Assembly: GCA_029946105.1 (NCBI GenBank)
Contig: JAQSDW010000018.1
Location: 1 to 64,000 of the forward strand
Length of the DNA stretch: 64,000 bases
Reading direction: 5' to 3'
From: Reyranella sp.
GTDB lineage: Bacteria; Pseudomonadota; Alphaproteobacteria; Reyranellales; Reyranellaceae
Shown here: one piece after another, positions 1 through 10,300 of the stretch
Layout of the letters: every line of letters begins with the position of its first letter
Numbering within the stretch: position 1 is the first letter of the stretch
Notes under the pieces: generated by a model
Seen by the model: only the letters and a program-made list of their open reading frames with translations
The model's database searches: none
Told to the model about the DNA's origin: nothing
Program-made: the position numbers and the translations under genes

Positions 1-186
1 CGCTACTGTATCGACGTGCTCTCCCAGATCCGCGCCGTACGCGCCGCCCTGGCCAAGGTCGAGCAGGAGACGTTGAACGACCACCTGCAGCATTGTGTAA
101 CGCATGCTTTCCATGCCGGTTCCGAGAAGGATCGGCGGAATAAGATCGACGAACTGATCCAAGTGCTGGACAATCGTCGCTCCTGA
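1..186 (+). CDS. csoR: CsoR-family Cu(I)-sensing repressor, C-terminal part
   Basis: Partial gene; its 5' end lies outside the window. The visible 61 residues match the helical CsoR/RcnR/FrmR repressor fold, a DNA-binding protein that releases its operator when metal binds. Relative to the first visible residue, Cys3, His28 and Cys32 have the spacing of the Cys36-His61-Cys65 Cu(I) site of Mycobacterium CsoR. RcnR has His at the last position and FrmR lacks the metal set, so a copper sensor is the best reading. The stop codon lies one base before the start of the next gene, so it is probably co-transcribed with the Cys-rich exported protein and the efflux genes downstream, which it may autoregulate (inference). 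Confidence 0.8.
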   Translation, partial: RYCIDVLSQIRAVRAALAKVEQETLNDHLQHCVTHAFHAGSEKDRRNKIDELIQVLDNRRS

Positions 187-187
187 C

Positions 188-550
188 ATGACGCGCGCCC
201 GCACCCTGGTCTGGCTGATCGCCCTCGCGGCTTTCGTGGTCCCTTCTTTCGGGGCAGCGGCGGCAAGCCACGCGGCGGGGCAGTCCATGGGCCAGCCCGT
301 GGAGCAGGGCGCACCGGCCGCTTCGGTCGACTGTCCCGATCACGCGCCGCCACCCAAGCCTTGCCCCGAGCAGGGCACGGCCAAGCATGCGGCGGGCGAA
401 TGCTGCCCATTGATGGGGGGCGTTGTCGCCGTGCTGCCGGCGGGCATTCCCGTCGCCTCGGCGCTGTCCCTGGTCCCGCCTGTGGCGGCCACGGTGCGCA
501 GCCTCACCGGAATCTCCTTCAACCAGGATCCGCCACCTCCCCGAGTCTGA
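188..550 (+). CDS. small exported Cys-rich protein of the copper island
   Basis: 120-residue protein with an N-terminal signal peptide (charged MTRAR start, hydrophobic core, small residues near 23-26). It then has a Cys/His/Pro-rich stretch around residues 48-75 containing CPDH, KPCPEQ and ECCPLM motifs, a hydrophobic segment around 80-100, and a PPPPRV end. I do not recognise a named family. Its layout resembles the Cys-rich protein at 11750-12088: signal, Cys-rich middle, hydrophobic segment, proline-rich end. The two bracket the metal-efflux genes. A role in periplasmic metal binding is inferred from the cysteines and position only. It starts one base after the csoR stop, which suggests translational coupling. 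Confidence 0.6.
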   Translation: MTRARTLVWLIALAAFVVPSFGAAAASHAAGQSMGQPVEQGAPAASVDCPDHAPPPKPCPEQGTAKHAAGECCPLMGGVVAVLPAGIPVASALSLVPPVAATVRSLTGISFNQDPPPPRV

Positions 551-691
551 ACCGTCCCCGCGGTTTCTTTTAGACACGACGATCCAGCACGCCTTTCCGG
601 CGTGTTGACGTCGGCGCCATCGCGCGGCCAGGCAAATGCCGCGGGTCGCAGCCGAGCGGTCGTCACAAGGCTCGACCAAGGAGTTCGAACA

Positions 692-1171
692 ATGATGCGG
701 AGATCATTCTGGGCAGCCGTCGCCATGATGGCGGGCACCGTAACCATGGGCCTGAGCGGCATCGCTTACGGGCACGGCGGGCACGACGAGACCGACTATG
801 GCAAGCCGGGCGACCCGAACAAGCCGGCGCGCATCGTGCAGGTCGTCATGCGCGAAGCCGACGGCAAGATGCTGTTTCAGCCAGACCGGGTGACGGTCCG
901 CAAGGGCGAGCAGGTCCGCTTCCTGCTGCGCAACAACGGCGTGCTTGAGCATGAGTTTGTCGTGGGGACGCTCGTTTCCAACCTTGAGCACATGAAGGCA
1001 ATGGTACAGCACCCCGACATGGCGCACGACGATCCCAACGCCCGGCGGCTCAAGCCCAAGGCGACGGCCGACATCGTCTGGCAGTTCACCAAGGCGGGAA
1101 CGTTCGATTTCTCGTGCCTGATCCCCGGCCATCGCGAGGCCGGAATGTTCGGAACGATCGTCGTCGAATGA
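692..1171 (+). CDS. periplasmic cupredoxin-type copper protein
   Basis: 159-residue exported protein of the plastocyanin/azurin fold. The start at 692 is chosen because AAGGAG lies at 678-683, 8 bases upstream, and a signal peptide follows directly (cleavage near AYG-HGG). After the signal comes a His-rich segment (HGGHDE), then the cupredoxin body. Type-1 copper ligands are visible: His87 (LEHEF), Cys142, His147 and Met152 in the C-terminal SCLIPGH-REAGM loop. It probably binds copper in the periplasm as a buffer or electron carrier; it sits between a CsoR-type repressor and RND efflux genes. The family is common in copper-resistance loci, but its exact partner is not visible here. Confidence 0.85.
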   Translation: MMRRSFWAAVAMMAGTVTMGLSGIAYGHGGHDETDYGKPGDPNKPARIVQVVMREADGKMLFQPDRVTVRKGEQVRFLLRNNGVLEHEFVVGTLVSNLEHMKAMVQHPDMAHDDPNARRLKPKATADIVWQFTKAGTFDFSCLIPGHREAGMFGTIVVE

Positions 1172-1286
1172 GCGCCGACGGCGCGATCGCTTTGACCGGA
1201 GCCGGCAAGACCGACTGATCGAGGAAACTTCGACCATGGCCGCCCGGTGCGCTCGGCGGTCATGGAGCCAGGGAGAACCACTCGAG

Positions 1287-2984
1287 ATGATTCCTTCAAA
1301 CCACCCACGGGGGCCGCTAATGCGCCTTCTCAGAAACTCCCGGACTGTCCTGGCTTGCCTTGCCGCCCTCTTTGCCGGCGCAGCCGAAGCCCATGAGGGA
1401 CACGATCACGCGGCGCCTCCGCCGCCGGTGTCGAATACGATCGCCCCGCGCGCCGACGCTTCCTCGAACGACTTCGAGGTCGTGGCCATCGCCCGCGGCG
1501 ACCGGCTTCGCCTCTATCTCGATTCATTCAAGAGCAACGAGCCGGTCAAGGACGCCGTGATCGAGGTCGATACGCCCGGTGGGACATTGACGGCGGCCAC
1601 GGATCGCGAGGGCGCCTACGAGGTGTCGGCGCCCTGGCTTGCCCGGCCTGGAATCTATGATCTGGCGATCACCGTCCAGGCATCTGGCCTCGTGGACGTA
1701 CTGACCGCGACGTTGACCATTGTCGCTCCGCCGTCGTCGCCGGAGACGACGCTGGGCGGCATGTGGCAGCGCATTCAGTCCTTCGCTGTCTCGAAGGGTA
1801 GCGGCCTTGGTCTCTGGGCGGTCGCCGGGCTCGCCTTCCTGGGAGGGTTCGTCGTCTCGGGCCTCCTGCGCCGCTGGCGAACGAAGGCCATCGCCGCACT
1901 AGCCGTTTTGGCCGCCTTCGCCGCGGCCCCGGACCGAGTCGAGGCGGCGGATACCCAGCCCGACGCCGCCGTGGATATCGTCATGGCCGTGCGGGACGTT
2001 GCCCAGCGGTTTCCCGACGGCGCCGTGTTCGTGCCGAAGCCCACCCAGCGGATTCTGTCGATCCGGACACTCCTCACGGATGTACAGACCTATTCCCTCA
2101 CGGTCGAATTGCCGGGCCGCATCATTCCCGATCCCAACGGGTCGGGGTTCGTCCAGGCTTCCGTATCGGGCCGGCTGACTCCGCCGCCAGGAGGGTTTCC
2201 CCGGCTCGGCACGCGGGTCACCGAGGGCGACGTCCTCGCTTTCGTCCAGCCCGCGGTCGCCGCCGCCGATATCACGAGCCAGCAGCAGCAGGCCCGCGAA
2301 CTCGACCAGCAGATCGCGCTGGCCGAGCGAAAGCTGGAGCGATTCCGCCAGATCCAGGGGGTGATCGCACGGGCCCAGATCGAGGACGCAGACCTCGAAC
2401 TGTCCGGTCTGCGCAAACGTCGGGCAAATCTCGATCGGGCCCTGCGCGATCAGGAGAAGCTCGTGGCGCCAGTCTCAGGCGTAGTGGCCGCGGTCCAGGC
2501 CGTCGCCGGACAGATCGCGGAGCCCAATGCGATCATCTTCCAAATTGTCGATCCGTCGCGATACTGGGTCGAGGCGCTGAGCTACGAGGCCTACGCGCTC
2601 AAGGAGCAGGCGACCGGCCGGCTGGGCGATAATCGGACGGTTCCGCTGCTCTTTCGCGGCGCCGGGCTGGCCGATCGCAATCAGGCGATCCCCATTCAGT
2701 TCAGCATCGAGGGAGGCACGAGCGGTCTGCGCGCTGGCCAGCTCCTCACCGTGCTCGCTTCGACGAACGAGGAGCGGCGCGGCATCGCCGTGCCGCGGGG
2801 AAGCGTGCTGCGGGGCCCGAATGGCCAGTCGATCGTCTACGAGCACACCAACGCCGAACGGTTCGTGCCGCGCGAGGTCCGCGTCGAGCCGCTCGACGGT
2901 CAGCGCGTGCTCATCGTTTCCGGGATTGAGGCGGGCAAGCGCATCGTCACCCAGGGCGCCGAGCTGCTGAACCAGATCCGCTGA
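1287..2984 (+). CDS. RND efflux periplasmic adaptor with extra N-terminal module (CzcB/CusB-like)
   Basis: Membrane-fusion subunit that links the RND pump at 2997 to an outer-membrane channel. I use ATG 1287, preceded by GGGAGA; ATG 1320 (MRLLRN...) would put the signal peptide at the very N-terminus and is equally possible. After the signal comes a metal-binding-like HEGHDHA stretch, then a beta-sandwich-like module of about 100 residues. A transmembrane-like segment follows (around 1800-1870, flanked by RRWR), then a second hydrophobic segment (about 1880-1940), and only then the usual adaptor: barrel-sandwich hybrid, coiled-coil hairpin (about 2260-2470, Gln/Glu/Arg-rich) and beta-barrel. 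At about 565 residues it is clearly longer than a typical adaptor of about 400. It ends 12 bases before the pump start. Confidence 0.85.
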   Translation: MIPSNHPRGPLMRLLRNSRTVLACLAALFAGAAEAHEGHDHAAPPPPVSNTIAPRADASSNDFEVVAIARGDRLRLYLDSFKSNEPVKDAVIEVDTPGGTLTAATDREGAYEVSAPWLARPGIYDLAITVQASGLVDVLTATLTIVAPPSSPETTLGGMWQRIQSFAVSKGSGLGLWAVAGLAFLGGFVVSGLLRRWRTKAIAALAVLAAFAAAPDRVEAADTQPDAAVDIVMAVRDVAQRFPDGAVFVPKPTQRILSIRTLLTDVQTYSLTVELPGRIIPDPNGSGFVQASVSGRLTPPPGGFPRLGTRVTEGDVLAFVQPAVAAADITSQQQQARELDQQIALAERKLERFRQIQGVIARAQIEDADLELSGLRKRRANLDRALRDQEKLVAPVSGVVAAVQAVAGQIAEPNAIIFQIVDPSRYWVEALSYEAYALKEQATGRLGDNRTVPLLFRGAGLADRNQAIPIQFSIEGGTSGLRAGQLLTVLASTNEERRGIAVPRGSVLRGPNGQSIVYEHTNAERFVPREVRVEPLDGQRVLIVSGIEAGKRIVTQGAELLNQIR

Positions 2985-2996
2985 GGAGTGACGGAC

Positions 2997-5900
2997 ATGT
3001 TCACCTTCTTCGTCACCCAGTCGCTGCGCAACCGCCTGTTCGTCCTCGCGCTTGCGGCGATGCTGGTCGTCTACGGCGCCCTGACGGTCACGCACCTGCC
3101 GGTCGACGTCTTCCCGGATCTCAACAGGCCGACGGTCACGATCATGACCGAGGCGGAGGGGCTGGCGCCGCCCGAGGTCGAGCAGCTTGTCACCTATCAC
3201 ATCGAAACGCAGATGAACGGCCTACCGGGCGTCACGCGCGTGCGTTCCACGTCGGGCGTCGGCCTGTCCATCGTGTACGTGGAATTCGACTGGGGCACCG
3301 ACATCTACCGCAATCGCCAGCAGATCGCCGAACGCCTTTCCCTGGTCCAGCCGCAGTTGCCGGCGGGCGTCGTCCCGCAGATGGGCCCGATCAACTCGAT
3401 CATGGGCCAGATCGTTCTGATCGCAGTGACCGGTCCGGACACGGTCTCTGCCATGGACCTGCGCGAGATCGCCGATTTCACGGTCAGGCCACGGCTTCTG
3501 ACCATTCCCGGTGTTGCACAGGTCATCCCCATCGGCGGTGAGGTGCGGCAGTACAGGGTCTCCCCGAACCCGGCCTCGATGCGCGCCTTCGGCGTCTCGT
3601 TCGAGCAGGTCGAGCGCGCGCTCGCGCAGTTCGGGGCCAATACCGGCGGTGGCTTCACCGACCAATACAGCCGCGAATTCCTGATCAGGAACGTCGGCCG
3701 CACCCGTAGCCTCGAGGATCTGGGCAGCATCGTCGTCGCAACCGTCGTCGGACAGCCGGTGGCGCTGCGTCAGATCGCGGATGTGTCTTTTGCGCCCAAG
3801 GTCAAACGCGGGGATGCGGGTTTCCAGGGGCGCTCGGCCGTCATCGTCTCGGTCGAGAAACAGCCCGGCGTCGATACGATCCGGCTGACCGCCCAGATCG
3901 AAGAGGCGATCCGCGACATCACTGCAGTCCTGCCGTCCGGAATCAGGGCCGACCAGATCCTGTTCCGGCAAGCAAGCTTCATCCAGGCATCTCTCGACAA
4001 TGTCAGGATGGTCCTGATCGAGGCGAGTGTCATCGTTGCCATCATCCTGTTTGCGTTTCTGCTGAACGTCCGCACCACCGCGATTTCCCTGACGGCCATC
4101 CCGGTGTCGATCCTGATCACCGCGATCATCTTCCAGTGGATGGGACTGTCGATAAACACGATGACCCTGGGAGGGTTGGCCATCGCCATCGGCGAACTCG
4201 TCGACGATGCCGTGGTCGACGTCGAGAACATATTCCGGCGCCTGCGGGAGAACCGTGAGAACGACAGCCCCCGCAGCGTCTTCGACGTCGTCGTGTCGGC
4301 GAGCCAGGAGGTCCGCTCCGGTATCGTTTATGCAACGATGACCATCGTCCTTGTCTTCGTGCCGCTGTTCGCCCTCTCTGGCATCGAAGGCCGGCTTTTC
4401 GCTCCACTGGGTCTAGCCTACATCATATCGATCCTGGCGAGCCTCGTGGTCTCGATCACGCTGACCCCGGTGATGGCCTACTACCTGCTGCCCGGGCTGA
4501 AGCGGCTCGACACCCACGAGGGCTGGCTCGTCCGCGTCCTCAAGCGCGCCAACCACCGGTTTCTCGACTGGTCGTTCGGCCATCCGCGCGCCCTGATGGC
4601 CGGCGTGGCGATCGGGGTCGTCGCGGCCGTCGGCTTCGCCACGCAACTGCCGCGCTCGTTCCTGCCGCCCTTCAACGAAGGCACGCTGACGATCAACCTT
4701 CTGTTCAATCCGGGCATTTCGCTGGCGGAGAGCCACCGCGTCGGTCTCATCGCCGAACAGCTGACTATGGCAGTGCCGGAGGTCGAGCGCGTCGGCCGCC
4801 GCACCGGACGGGCCGAGCTCGACGAGCACGCCGAGGGTGTCCACTCCTCCGAGGTCGAGGTCGCGCTGAAGTCCGGTGGGCGGTCGAAGAACGAGATCAT
4901 CTCCGACATCCGCTCGCGCCTCTCGATCCTGCCGGTTGCCACCAACATCGGGCAGCCGATCTCGCATCGCCTGGATCACATGCTTTCCGGCGTCCGCGCC
5001 CAGATTGCGCTCAAGATCTTCGGCGAGGATCTCGACGCCATCCGCTCGCTCGCGGAAGAATTTCGCGAGAAGCTGGCCGGTGTGCCCGGCATCGTCGACC
5101 TGCAGGTCGAACGGCAGGTGCGTGTCCCGCAGGTCGACGTCATCGTCGACTACCGGCGGGCAGCTCTCTACGGACTGCAGCCGGCCGCGGTGACCGAGCA
5201 GCTCGAACGTCTCTCCAATGGCCGTGTCGTTTCCCGGGTGGTGGACGGCAATCGCCGCTTCGACGTGGTCCTGCGGCTGCAACAGGAAAGGCGGACCACG
5301 CAGGGCCTGGGCGATCTCCTGATCCAGTCGCCGGTCGGCTGGATCCCCCTGCGCCGCGTCGCGGACGTCGTCGAAACCGACGGTCCCAACCAGATCCTGC
5401 GAGAGAACGGCAAGCGGCGTGTCGTGGTTCTCGCCAACACCGATGGCGGGGCCGACATGGCGGCCGTGATCGCGCAGATCCGGCGCATCGTGGCGACGTC
5501 GCCCATGCCGGTGGGGTTCTTCACGAGTCTCGAGGGTACGTTCCAGGCGCAAGAGGAATCGATGAGAACGATCGGCTTGCTCTCGATCGTGTCGCTCGCG
5601 GCGATCTTCGCGATCCTCTACAGCCGCTACCGTTCGATACTGTTCGTCGGCATCATCATGTCGAGCGTGCCGCTCGCCCTGATCGGCAGCGTCACCGCAT
5701 TGTGGCTGGCGGGCCAGCCGCTTTCGGTCGCTTCGATGGTGGGCTTCATCACCCTGACCGGCATCGCGACGCGCAATGGCATCCTGAAGATCAGCCACTA
5801 CATCAACCTTTCGATTCACGAGAACTTGCCGCTGGGGCGTGACCTCGTGATGCGGGGCAGTCTGGAGCGCCTCACGCCGGTTCTCATGACCGCGGTGTCG

Positions 5901-6146
5901 GCGGGCGTGGCGCTCGTGCCGCTGATGATCGATGCCCAGGCGCCGGGCAAGGAGATCCTCCATCCCGTCGCCATCACGATCTTCGGCGGTCTCGTCACCG
6001 CGACAATCCTGGACATGTTCCTGACACCAACGCTGTTCCTGCGATACGGCGGCAAGCCCTTGGCGCGGCTGGTCGCCGAGGCGCGAAAGCGTGCGGCGGT
6101 AGGCGACGGTGGGTCGACGCCTGCGAAGCCGATCGAGGCCTTCTGA
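2997..6146 (+). CDS. heavy-metal-type RND efflux pump (CzcA/CusA family)
   Basis: Inner-membrane proton-driven pump of about 1049 residues, the normal length for the HME-RND family. ATG 2997 is preferred over GTG 2988 because the ribosome site GAGGAG (2983-2988) would overlap the GTG. The order is typical: TM1, porter subdomains, TM2-6, second porter half, TM8-12. The TM4 region reads [13 protein letters not shown] with two adjacent Asp for proton relay. The three copper methionines of E. coli CusA are not kept: the equivalent places read [17 protein letters not shown] and RLDHMLSG. The cargo may therefore differ from that of the CusA at 7305-10457. Adaptor upstream; no outer-membrane factor nearby. 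Confidence 0.9.
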   Translation: MFTFFVTQSLRNRLFVLALAAMLVVYGALTVTHLPVDVFPDLNRPTVTIMTEAEGLAPPEVEQLVTYHIETQMNGLPGVTRVRSTSGVGLSIVYVEFDWGTDIYRNRQQIAERLSLVQPQLPAGVVPQMGPINSIMGQIVLIAVTGPDTVSAMDLREIADFTVRPRLLTIPGVAQVIPIGGEVRQYRVSPNPASMRAFGVSFEQVERALAQFGANTGGGFTDQYSREFLIRNVGRTRSLEDLGSIVVATVVGQPVALRQIADVSFAPKVKRGDAGFQGRSAVIVSVEKQPGVDTIRLTAQIEEAIRDITAVLPSGIRADQILFRQASFIQASLDNVRMVLIEASVIVAIILFAFLLNVRTTAISLTAIPVSILITAIIFQWMGLSINTMTLGGLAIAIGELVDDAVVDVENIFRRLRENRENDSPRSVFDVVVSASQEVRSGIVYATMTIVLVFVPLFALSGIEGRLFAPLGLAYIISILASLVVSITLTPVMAYYLLPGLKRLDTHEGWLVRVLKRANHRFLDWSFGHPRALMAGVAIGVVAAVGFATQLPRSFLPPFNEGTLTINLLFNPGISLAESHRVGLIAEQLTMAVPEVERVGRRTGRAELDEHAEGVHSSEVEVALKSGGRSKNEIISDIRSRLSILPVATNIGQPISHRLDHMLSGVRAQIALKIFGEDLDAIRSLAEEFREKLAGVPGIVDLQVERQVRVPQVDVIVDYRRAALYGLQPAAVTEQLERLSNGRVVSRVVDGNRRFDVVLRLQQERRTTQGLGDLLIQSPVGWIPLRRVADVVETDGPNQILRENGKRRVVVLANTDGGADMAAVIAQIRRIVATSPMPVGFFTSLEGTFQAQEESMRTIGLLSIVSLAAIFAILYSRYRSILFVGIIMSSVPLALIGSVTALWLAGQPLSVASMVGFITLTGIATRNGILKISHYINLSIHENLPLGRDLVMRGSLERLTPVLMTAVSAGVALVPLMIDAQAPGKEILHPVAITIFGGLVTATILDMFLTPTLFLRYGGKPLARLVAEARKRAAVGDGGSTPAKPIEAF

Positions 6147-6171
6147 CAACCCCAAACAACGGAGAAACCCG

Positions 6172-6543
6172 ATGAAGAGATTGCTTCTTGCTCTGTCCTT
6201 GCTGGCGATGACGGCATCGACGGTCCTCGCTCACGATCCGAGACCCGGTCCCAACGGCGGCATGAAGGTCGATGCGGGCAATCGCTACCACGCCGAGCTG
6301 GTCGCACGTGGCACGCCGGACGTTGTGTTGTTTCTCTACGACGCCGGCGACAAGCCCATCGCGTCGACCGGTTTCCGCGGCAACGCGATCCTGGTCGTCG
6401 ACGGCAAGACGCAGCGCTTCGAACTGCAGCCGGCTGACGGGTCGCGCCTCGTCGGAACCGCGCCGGTCGCCGTGCCGGCGGGCGCAAAGGGCGCAGTGCA
6501 GCTCACCGCACCCGACGGTACGACGGCGCAGGCGAAATTCTGA
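6172..6543 (+). CDS. small periplasmic protein of RND metal-efflux loci
   Basis: 123-residue protein with a clean signal peptide (MKRLLLALSLLAM..., cleavage after VLA). A ribosome site GGAGA at 6161-6165 supports the ATG at 6172. The mature part begins HDPRPGPNGG and continues as an all-beta-looking domain of about 95 residues without cysteines. Similar small proteins with a GPxGG start often follow CzcA-type pumps; the function is not established. It is 25 bases downstream of the pump gene and reads as the last gene of that operon. It may bind metal or modulate the pump (inference). Confidence 0.65.
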   Translation: MKRLLLALSLLAMTASTVLAHDPRPGPNGGMKVDAGNRYHAELVARGTPDVVLFLYDAGDKPIASTGFRGNAILVVDGKTQRFELQPADGSRLVGTAPVAVPAGAKGAVQLTAPDGTTAQAKF

Positions 6544-6604
6544 GTGTCTGGTCGCGGCGAGGTATCGCACAACGCTTCCAGTGGAAGGGCTGTCGTTCCG
6601 AAAG

Positions 6605-6645
6605 GAGCGAGGGATCTTTGCGGCCACAGGAAAGATCCCTCGCTC
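6605..6645. repeat. perfect 15-bp inverted repeat, dispersed REP-like element
   Basis: Arms at 6605-6619 (GAGCGAGGGATCTTT) and 6631-6645 are exact reverse complements around an 11-base loop. It lies in the 288-base gap between the small periplasmic protein and the minus-strand gene at 6832. Sequences of this type, with a following GGGATGACA, are common dispersed intergenic repeats in alphaproteobacteria, often mistranslated as SSRAERGI-type peptides. It could also act as a bidirectional terminator between convergent transcripts. The rest of the gap shows no gene. Confidence 0.7.
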
Positions 6646-6831
6646 GGCGCGGGATGACATCGCATTCGAAACGACGACGCTTCGCTTGTGCCAAGGCTAC
6701 GCCAAAGGTCTCTCGTCACAAGATGTCCAGCGGGTCCATCCGGCGCGATTGAGTGTGGGACGCAAGCGGCACGGTCCCGAAGAGCATGACCATGGGCAAC
6801 GGGCCCCGCGTTCACCCAAACGAGGCGCGCT

Positions 6832-7266
6832 TCAGTGACGCTGGTTATCGTCGCCGCGGCCGATCGGCTCGGCGGACGCCTCGTCGGCAGGCAGCTCGCC
6901 GTGCTTCATGTGGACGAGCCATGTCGCGGCTTCGAGTTGCTGGCGGAAAACCCGGAGGGGACGCTCGGCGCGCGCGGCCGAGGCAAACACCCGGGCCTGC
7001 CGGAAGGCCTCGTCCGTCGTCGCCACGATCGCCACCGGTCCGATCTTGCCGGTGAGCGCGTAGCGCTCGATGATTCGGCCCAGCGTCTTGATGTTCTCGT
7101 CGCTCAGCATGCTCGCTGAATCGACGAGGAACATCTTGGCGTAGGCCATGCCGCCTTCCAGGCTGACGCCATGGAAGTAGGCTTCGATCTCGCCGGGGCT
7201 GACGTCTCCTCGGGCTGCCGCCATCACCAGCTGATCCGGATGCGATATCGCCCAATCCAACGCCAT
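6832..7266 (-). CDS. conserved hypothetical protein, STAS/SpoIIAA-like size and pattern
   Basis: 144-residue soluble protein, no signal or membrane segment. The start at 7266 is supported by GGAG 6 bases upstream on the minus strand. Motifs typical of a small alphaproteobacterial family are visible: an N-terminal ISHPDQLV-AAARGDVS, then YFHGV, LSDENI-LG, and a central GPVAIVA strand. The alternating strand/helix pattern would fit a SpoIIAA/STAS-like fold, but this is a weak structural guess. No catalytic residues are recognisable. It is transcribed in the same direction as cusA and ends that strand's run, about 40 bases downstream of the cusA stop. Confidence 0.5.
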   Translation of the reverse strand: MALDWAISHPDQLVMAAARGDVSPGEIEAYFHGVSLEGGMAYAKMFLVDSASMLSDENIKTLGRIIERYALTGKIGPVAIVATTDEAFRQARVFASAARAERPLRVFRQQLEAATWLVHMKHGELPADEASAEPIGRGDDNQRH

Positions 7267-7304
7267 AACGGCTCCGCGCGACGCTTTCTCGAGAGAGTAT
7301 CGTA

Positions 7305-10300
7305 TCAGGCTGACCGCAGTCTGGCTTGCTCCTCCGCAACACCAAGTTGTGACTGAAAACTGCCTTTCACCAGGGCATAGATCGCGGGAATCACCAGCAA
7401 AGTGAGCAGGGCCGAGCTCGCCATGCCGCCGATCATCGGCACGGCAATGCGCTGCATGACCTCCGAGCCGGTACCGTCGTTCCACAGGATCGGTACAAGG
7501 CCGGCCACGATGGCCGTCACCGTCATCATCTTGGGGCGGACGCGCTCGACCGCACCCTCCATGATCGCCGCATGGAGATCGGCGCGCGTGAAGGGCCGGC
7601 CCTCGGCCGTGCAACGCGCCCGCTGCGCTACTAACGCCTGATCGAGATAGATCAGCATCACCACGCCGGTTTCGGCGGCGACCCCGGCCAGGGCGATGAA
7701 GCCCACGGCCACGGCCACGCTCATGTTGAAGCCCATGAACCAGACCAGCCACAGGCCGCCGACCAGGGAGAAGGGCAGCGAGAGCATCACGATCATCGTC
7801 TCGGCCATGCGGCCGAAGTTGAGATAGAGCAGGACGAAGATCGCGAGCAGCGTGGCGGGCACGACCAGCCGGAGCCGGGCCTCGGCGCGTTCGAGATATT
7901 CGAATTGCCCGCTCCACACGGCATAGGTGCCGGGCGGAAAGACCACCTTCTCCTGGACCGCGCGGCGCGCGTCGGTGACGTAGCCGGCGAGGTCGCGGTC
8001 ACGGAAATCGACGAAGACATAGACCGCAAGCTGCGCGTTCTCGGTGCGGATCGTCGTCGGGCCCTGCGTCAGGCGCACGTCAGCGAGTTGGCCAAGCGGC
8101 AGCATGCCACCCTTCATCGTCGGCACCAGGATGTCGTAGGCGATGGCGCGTGGGTCGGAGCGGAAATCGCGGGCATAGCGCACGTTCACCGAGTAACGCT
8201 CGCGGCCTTCGATCGTCGTCGTCACCGTCTCGCCGCCCAGCGCACTGGCGACTGCCTGCTGCACCTCCTCCATCATGACGCCGTATTGCGCCAGCTTGGT
8301 CCGGTCGGGCACGACGTCGAGGAAATAGCCGCCGGTCACGCGCTCGGCGTGGGCCGAGGTTGTGCCCGGCACGGCATGGATTGCCGCCTCGACCTCTCGG
8401 GCCACTTTCTCCAGTTCGCCGTAGTCGCGGCCCATCAGCTTGACCCCGACCGGCGTGCGGATGCCGGTCGCCAGCATGTCGATGCGGGCCTTGATCGGCA
8501 TGGTCCAGGCGTTGGCGCTGCCGGGAAACTGCAGTGCGCGGTCCATCTCGGCGATCAGCCTGTCCACTGTCATGCCCGGCCGCCATTGCGACTTGGGCTT
8601 CAGGTTGATCACCGTCTCGAACATTTCCAACGGCGCGGGATCGGTCGCGGTGGCGGCGCGGCCCGCCTTGCCGAACACCGAGGTCACCTCGGGGAACGAC
8701 TTGATGATCTTGTTCTGGGTCTGCAGCAGCTCGGCCGACTTGGTCACTGACAGGCCGGGCAGGGTGACGGGCATGTAGAAAAGCGTGCCCTCGTCGAGGC
8801 TCGGCATGAACTCGACCCCGAGCCGCATCGCCGGCCATGCGGTGGCGGCAAGGGCTGCCAGAGCAAGTCCCACGGTGAGGACGCGGGCGCGCAACACGAG
8901 CCGGATTGCCGGCCGGTAGAGCCAGATCAACGCCCGGTTCACCGGGTTGCGCCGCTCGGGCAGGATGCGGCCGCGCACGAACAGCATCATCAGGGCCGGC
9001 ACCAGGGTCACCGACAGCATCGCCGAGGCGGCCATGGCGAGACTCTTGGTCCAGGCCAGGGGCTTGAAAAGCCGGCCTTCCTGGTCTTCCAGCGCGAAGA
9101 TCGGCAGGAACGACACGGTGATGACCAGCAGGCTGAAGAACAGCGCTGGTCCGACCTCGATTGCGGCAGCGACGATGGCCTCGCTGCGCGAGCGACCCGG
9201 CTCCAGCCTCTCCAGGTGCTTGTGGGCGTTCTCGATCATGACGATGGCGGCGTCGACCATGGCGCCGATCGCGATCGCAATGCCGCCCAGGCTCATGATG
9301 TTGGAGCCGATGCCCAGCAGGTGCATGGCGATGAACGCCATCAGCACGCCGACGGGAAGGGTGACGATGGCAACCAGGGCGGAGCGCACGTGCAGCAGGA
9401 AGATCATGCACACCGCGGCCACCACCAGGCATTCCTCGATCAGGGTCGATTTCAACGTTTCGATGGCGCGCCGGATCAGCTCCGACCGGTCGTAGACCGT
9501 CTCGATCCGCACGCCCTCCGGCAGGCCGCCGGCGATCTCGCGCAGCTTCGCCTTCACGCCGTCGATCACGTCGAGTGCGTTCTGGCCGAAGCGCTGCAGG
9601 GCGATGCCGCCCACCGCCTCGCCCTCGCCGTCGAGCTCGGTCAGGCCCCGCCGTTCGTCGGGCCCCAGTTCGATCCGCGCCACGTCGCGCATCAGCACGG
9701 GCACCGGCCCATCGGCCTTGAGCACGATCTGCTCGAGATCGGCAGTCCCGGTGAGGTAGCCGCGGCCCCGCACCATGAACTCGGCCTCGGCCATCTCGAC
9801 CACCCGGCCGCCGGTCTCCCGGTTGGAGGCGCGGATTGCCTCGACGACGCGCGACAGGGCAATGCCGTAGCTCCGGAGCTTCACCGGATCGACCACGACG
9901 TTGTATTGCCGCACGAAGCCGCCGACGCTTGCCACCTCGGCGACGCCGGGCGCCTTGGCGAGGCCGAAGCGGATGTACCAGTCCTGCAGCGAACGCAGCT
10001 CGGCCAGCGTCCGGTTCGCGCCCAGCACGGCGTACTGATAGACCCAGCCCACACCGGTCGCGTCGGGTCCCAGGGTCGGCTTCACATTGGCCGGCAGCTT
10101 CTGCGCGCCGGAGTTCAGATATTCCAGGACGCGGCTACGCGCCCAGTAGATGTCGGTGCCGTCCTCGAAGATGACGTAGACGAACGACACGCCGAAGAAG
10201 GAGAAGCCGCGCACTGCCCGGCTCCTGGGCACCGCGAGCATCGCGGTGGTCAGCGGATAGGTCACCTGGTCTTCGACGACCTGCGGCGCCTGGCCCGGCA

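Noticed and set aside
588-604. Hairpin CACGCC/GGCGTG as terminator after the Cys-rich protein
   Set aside because: No T-run follows on the plus strand and the next gene is co-oriented, so a terminator is not supported.
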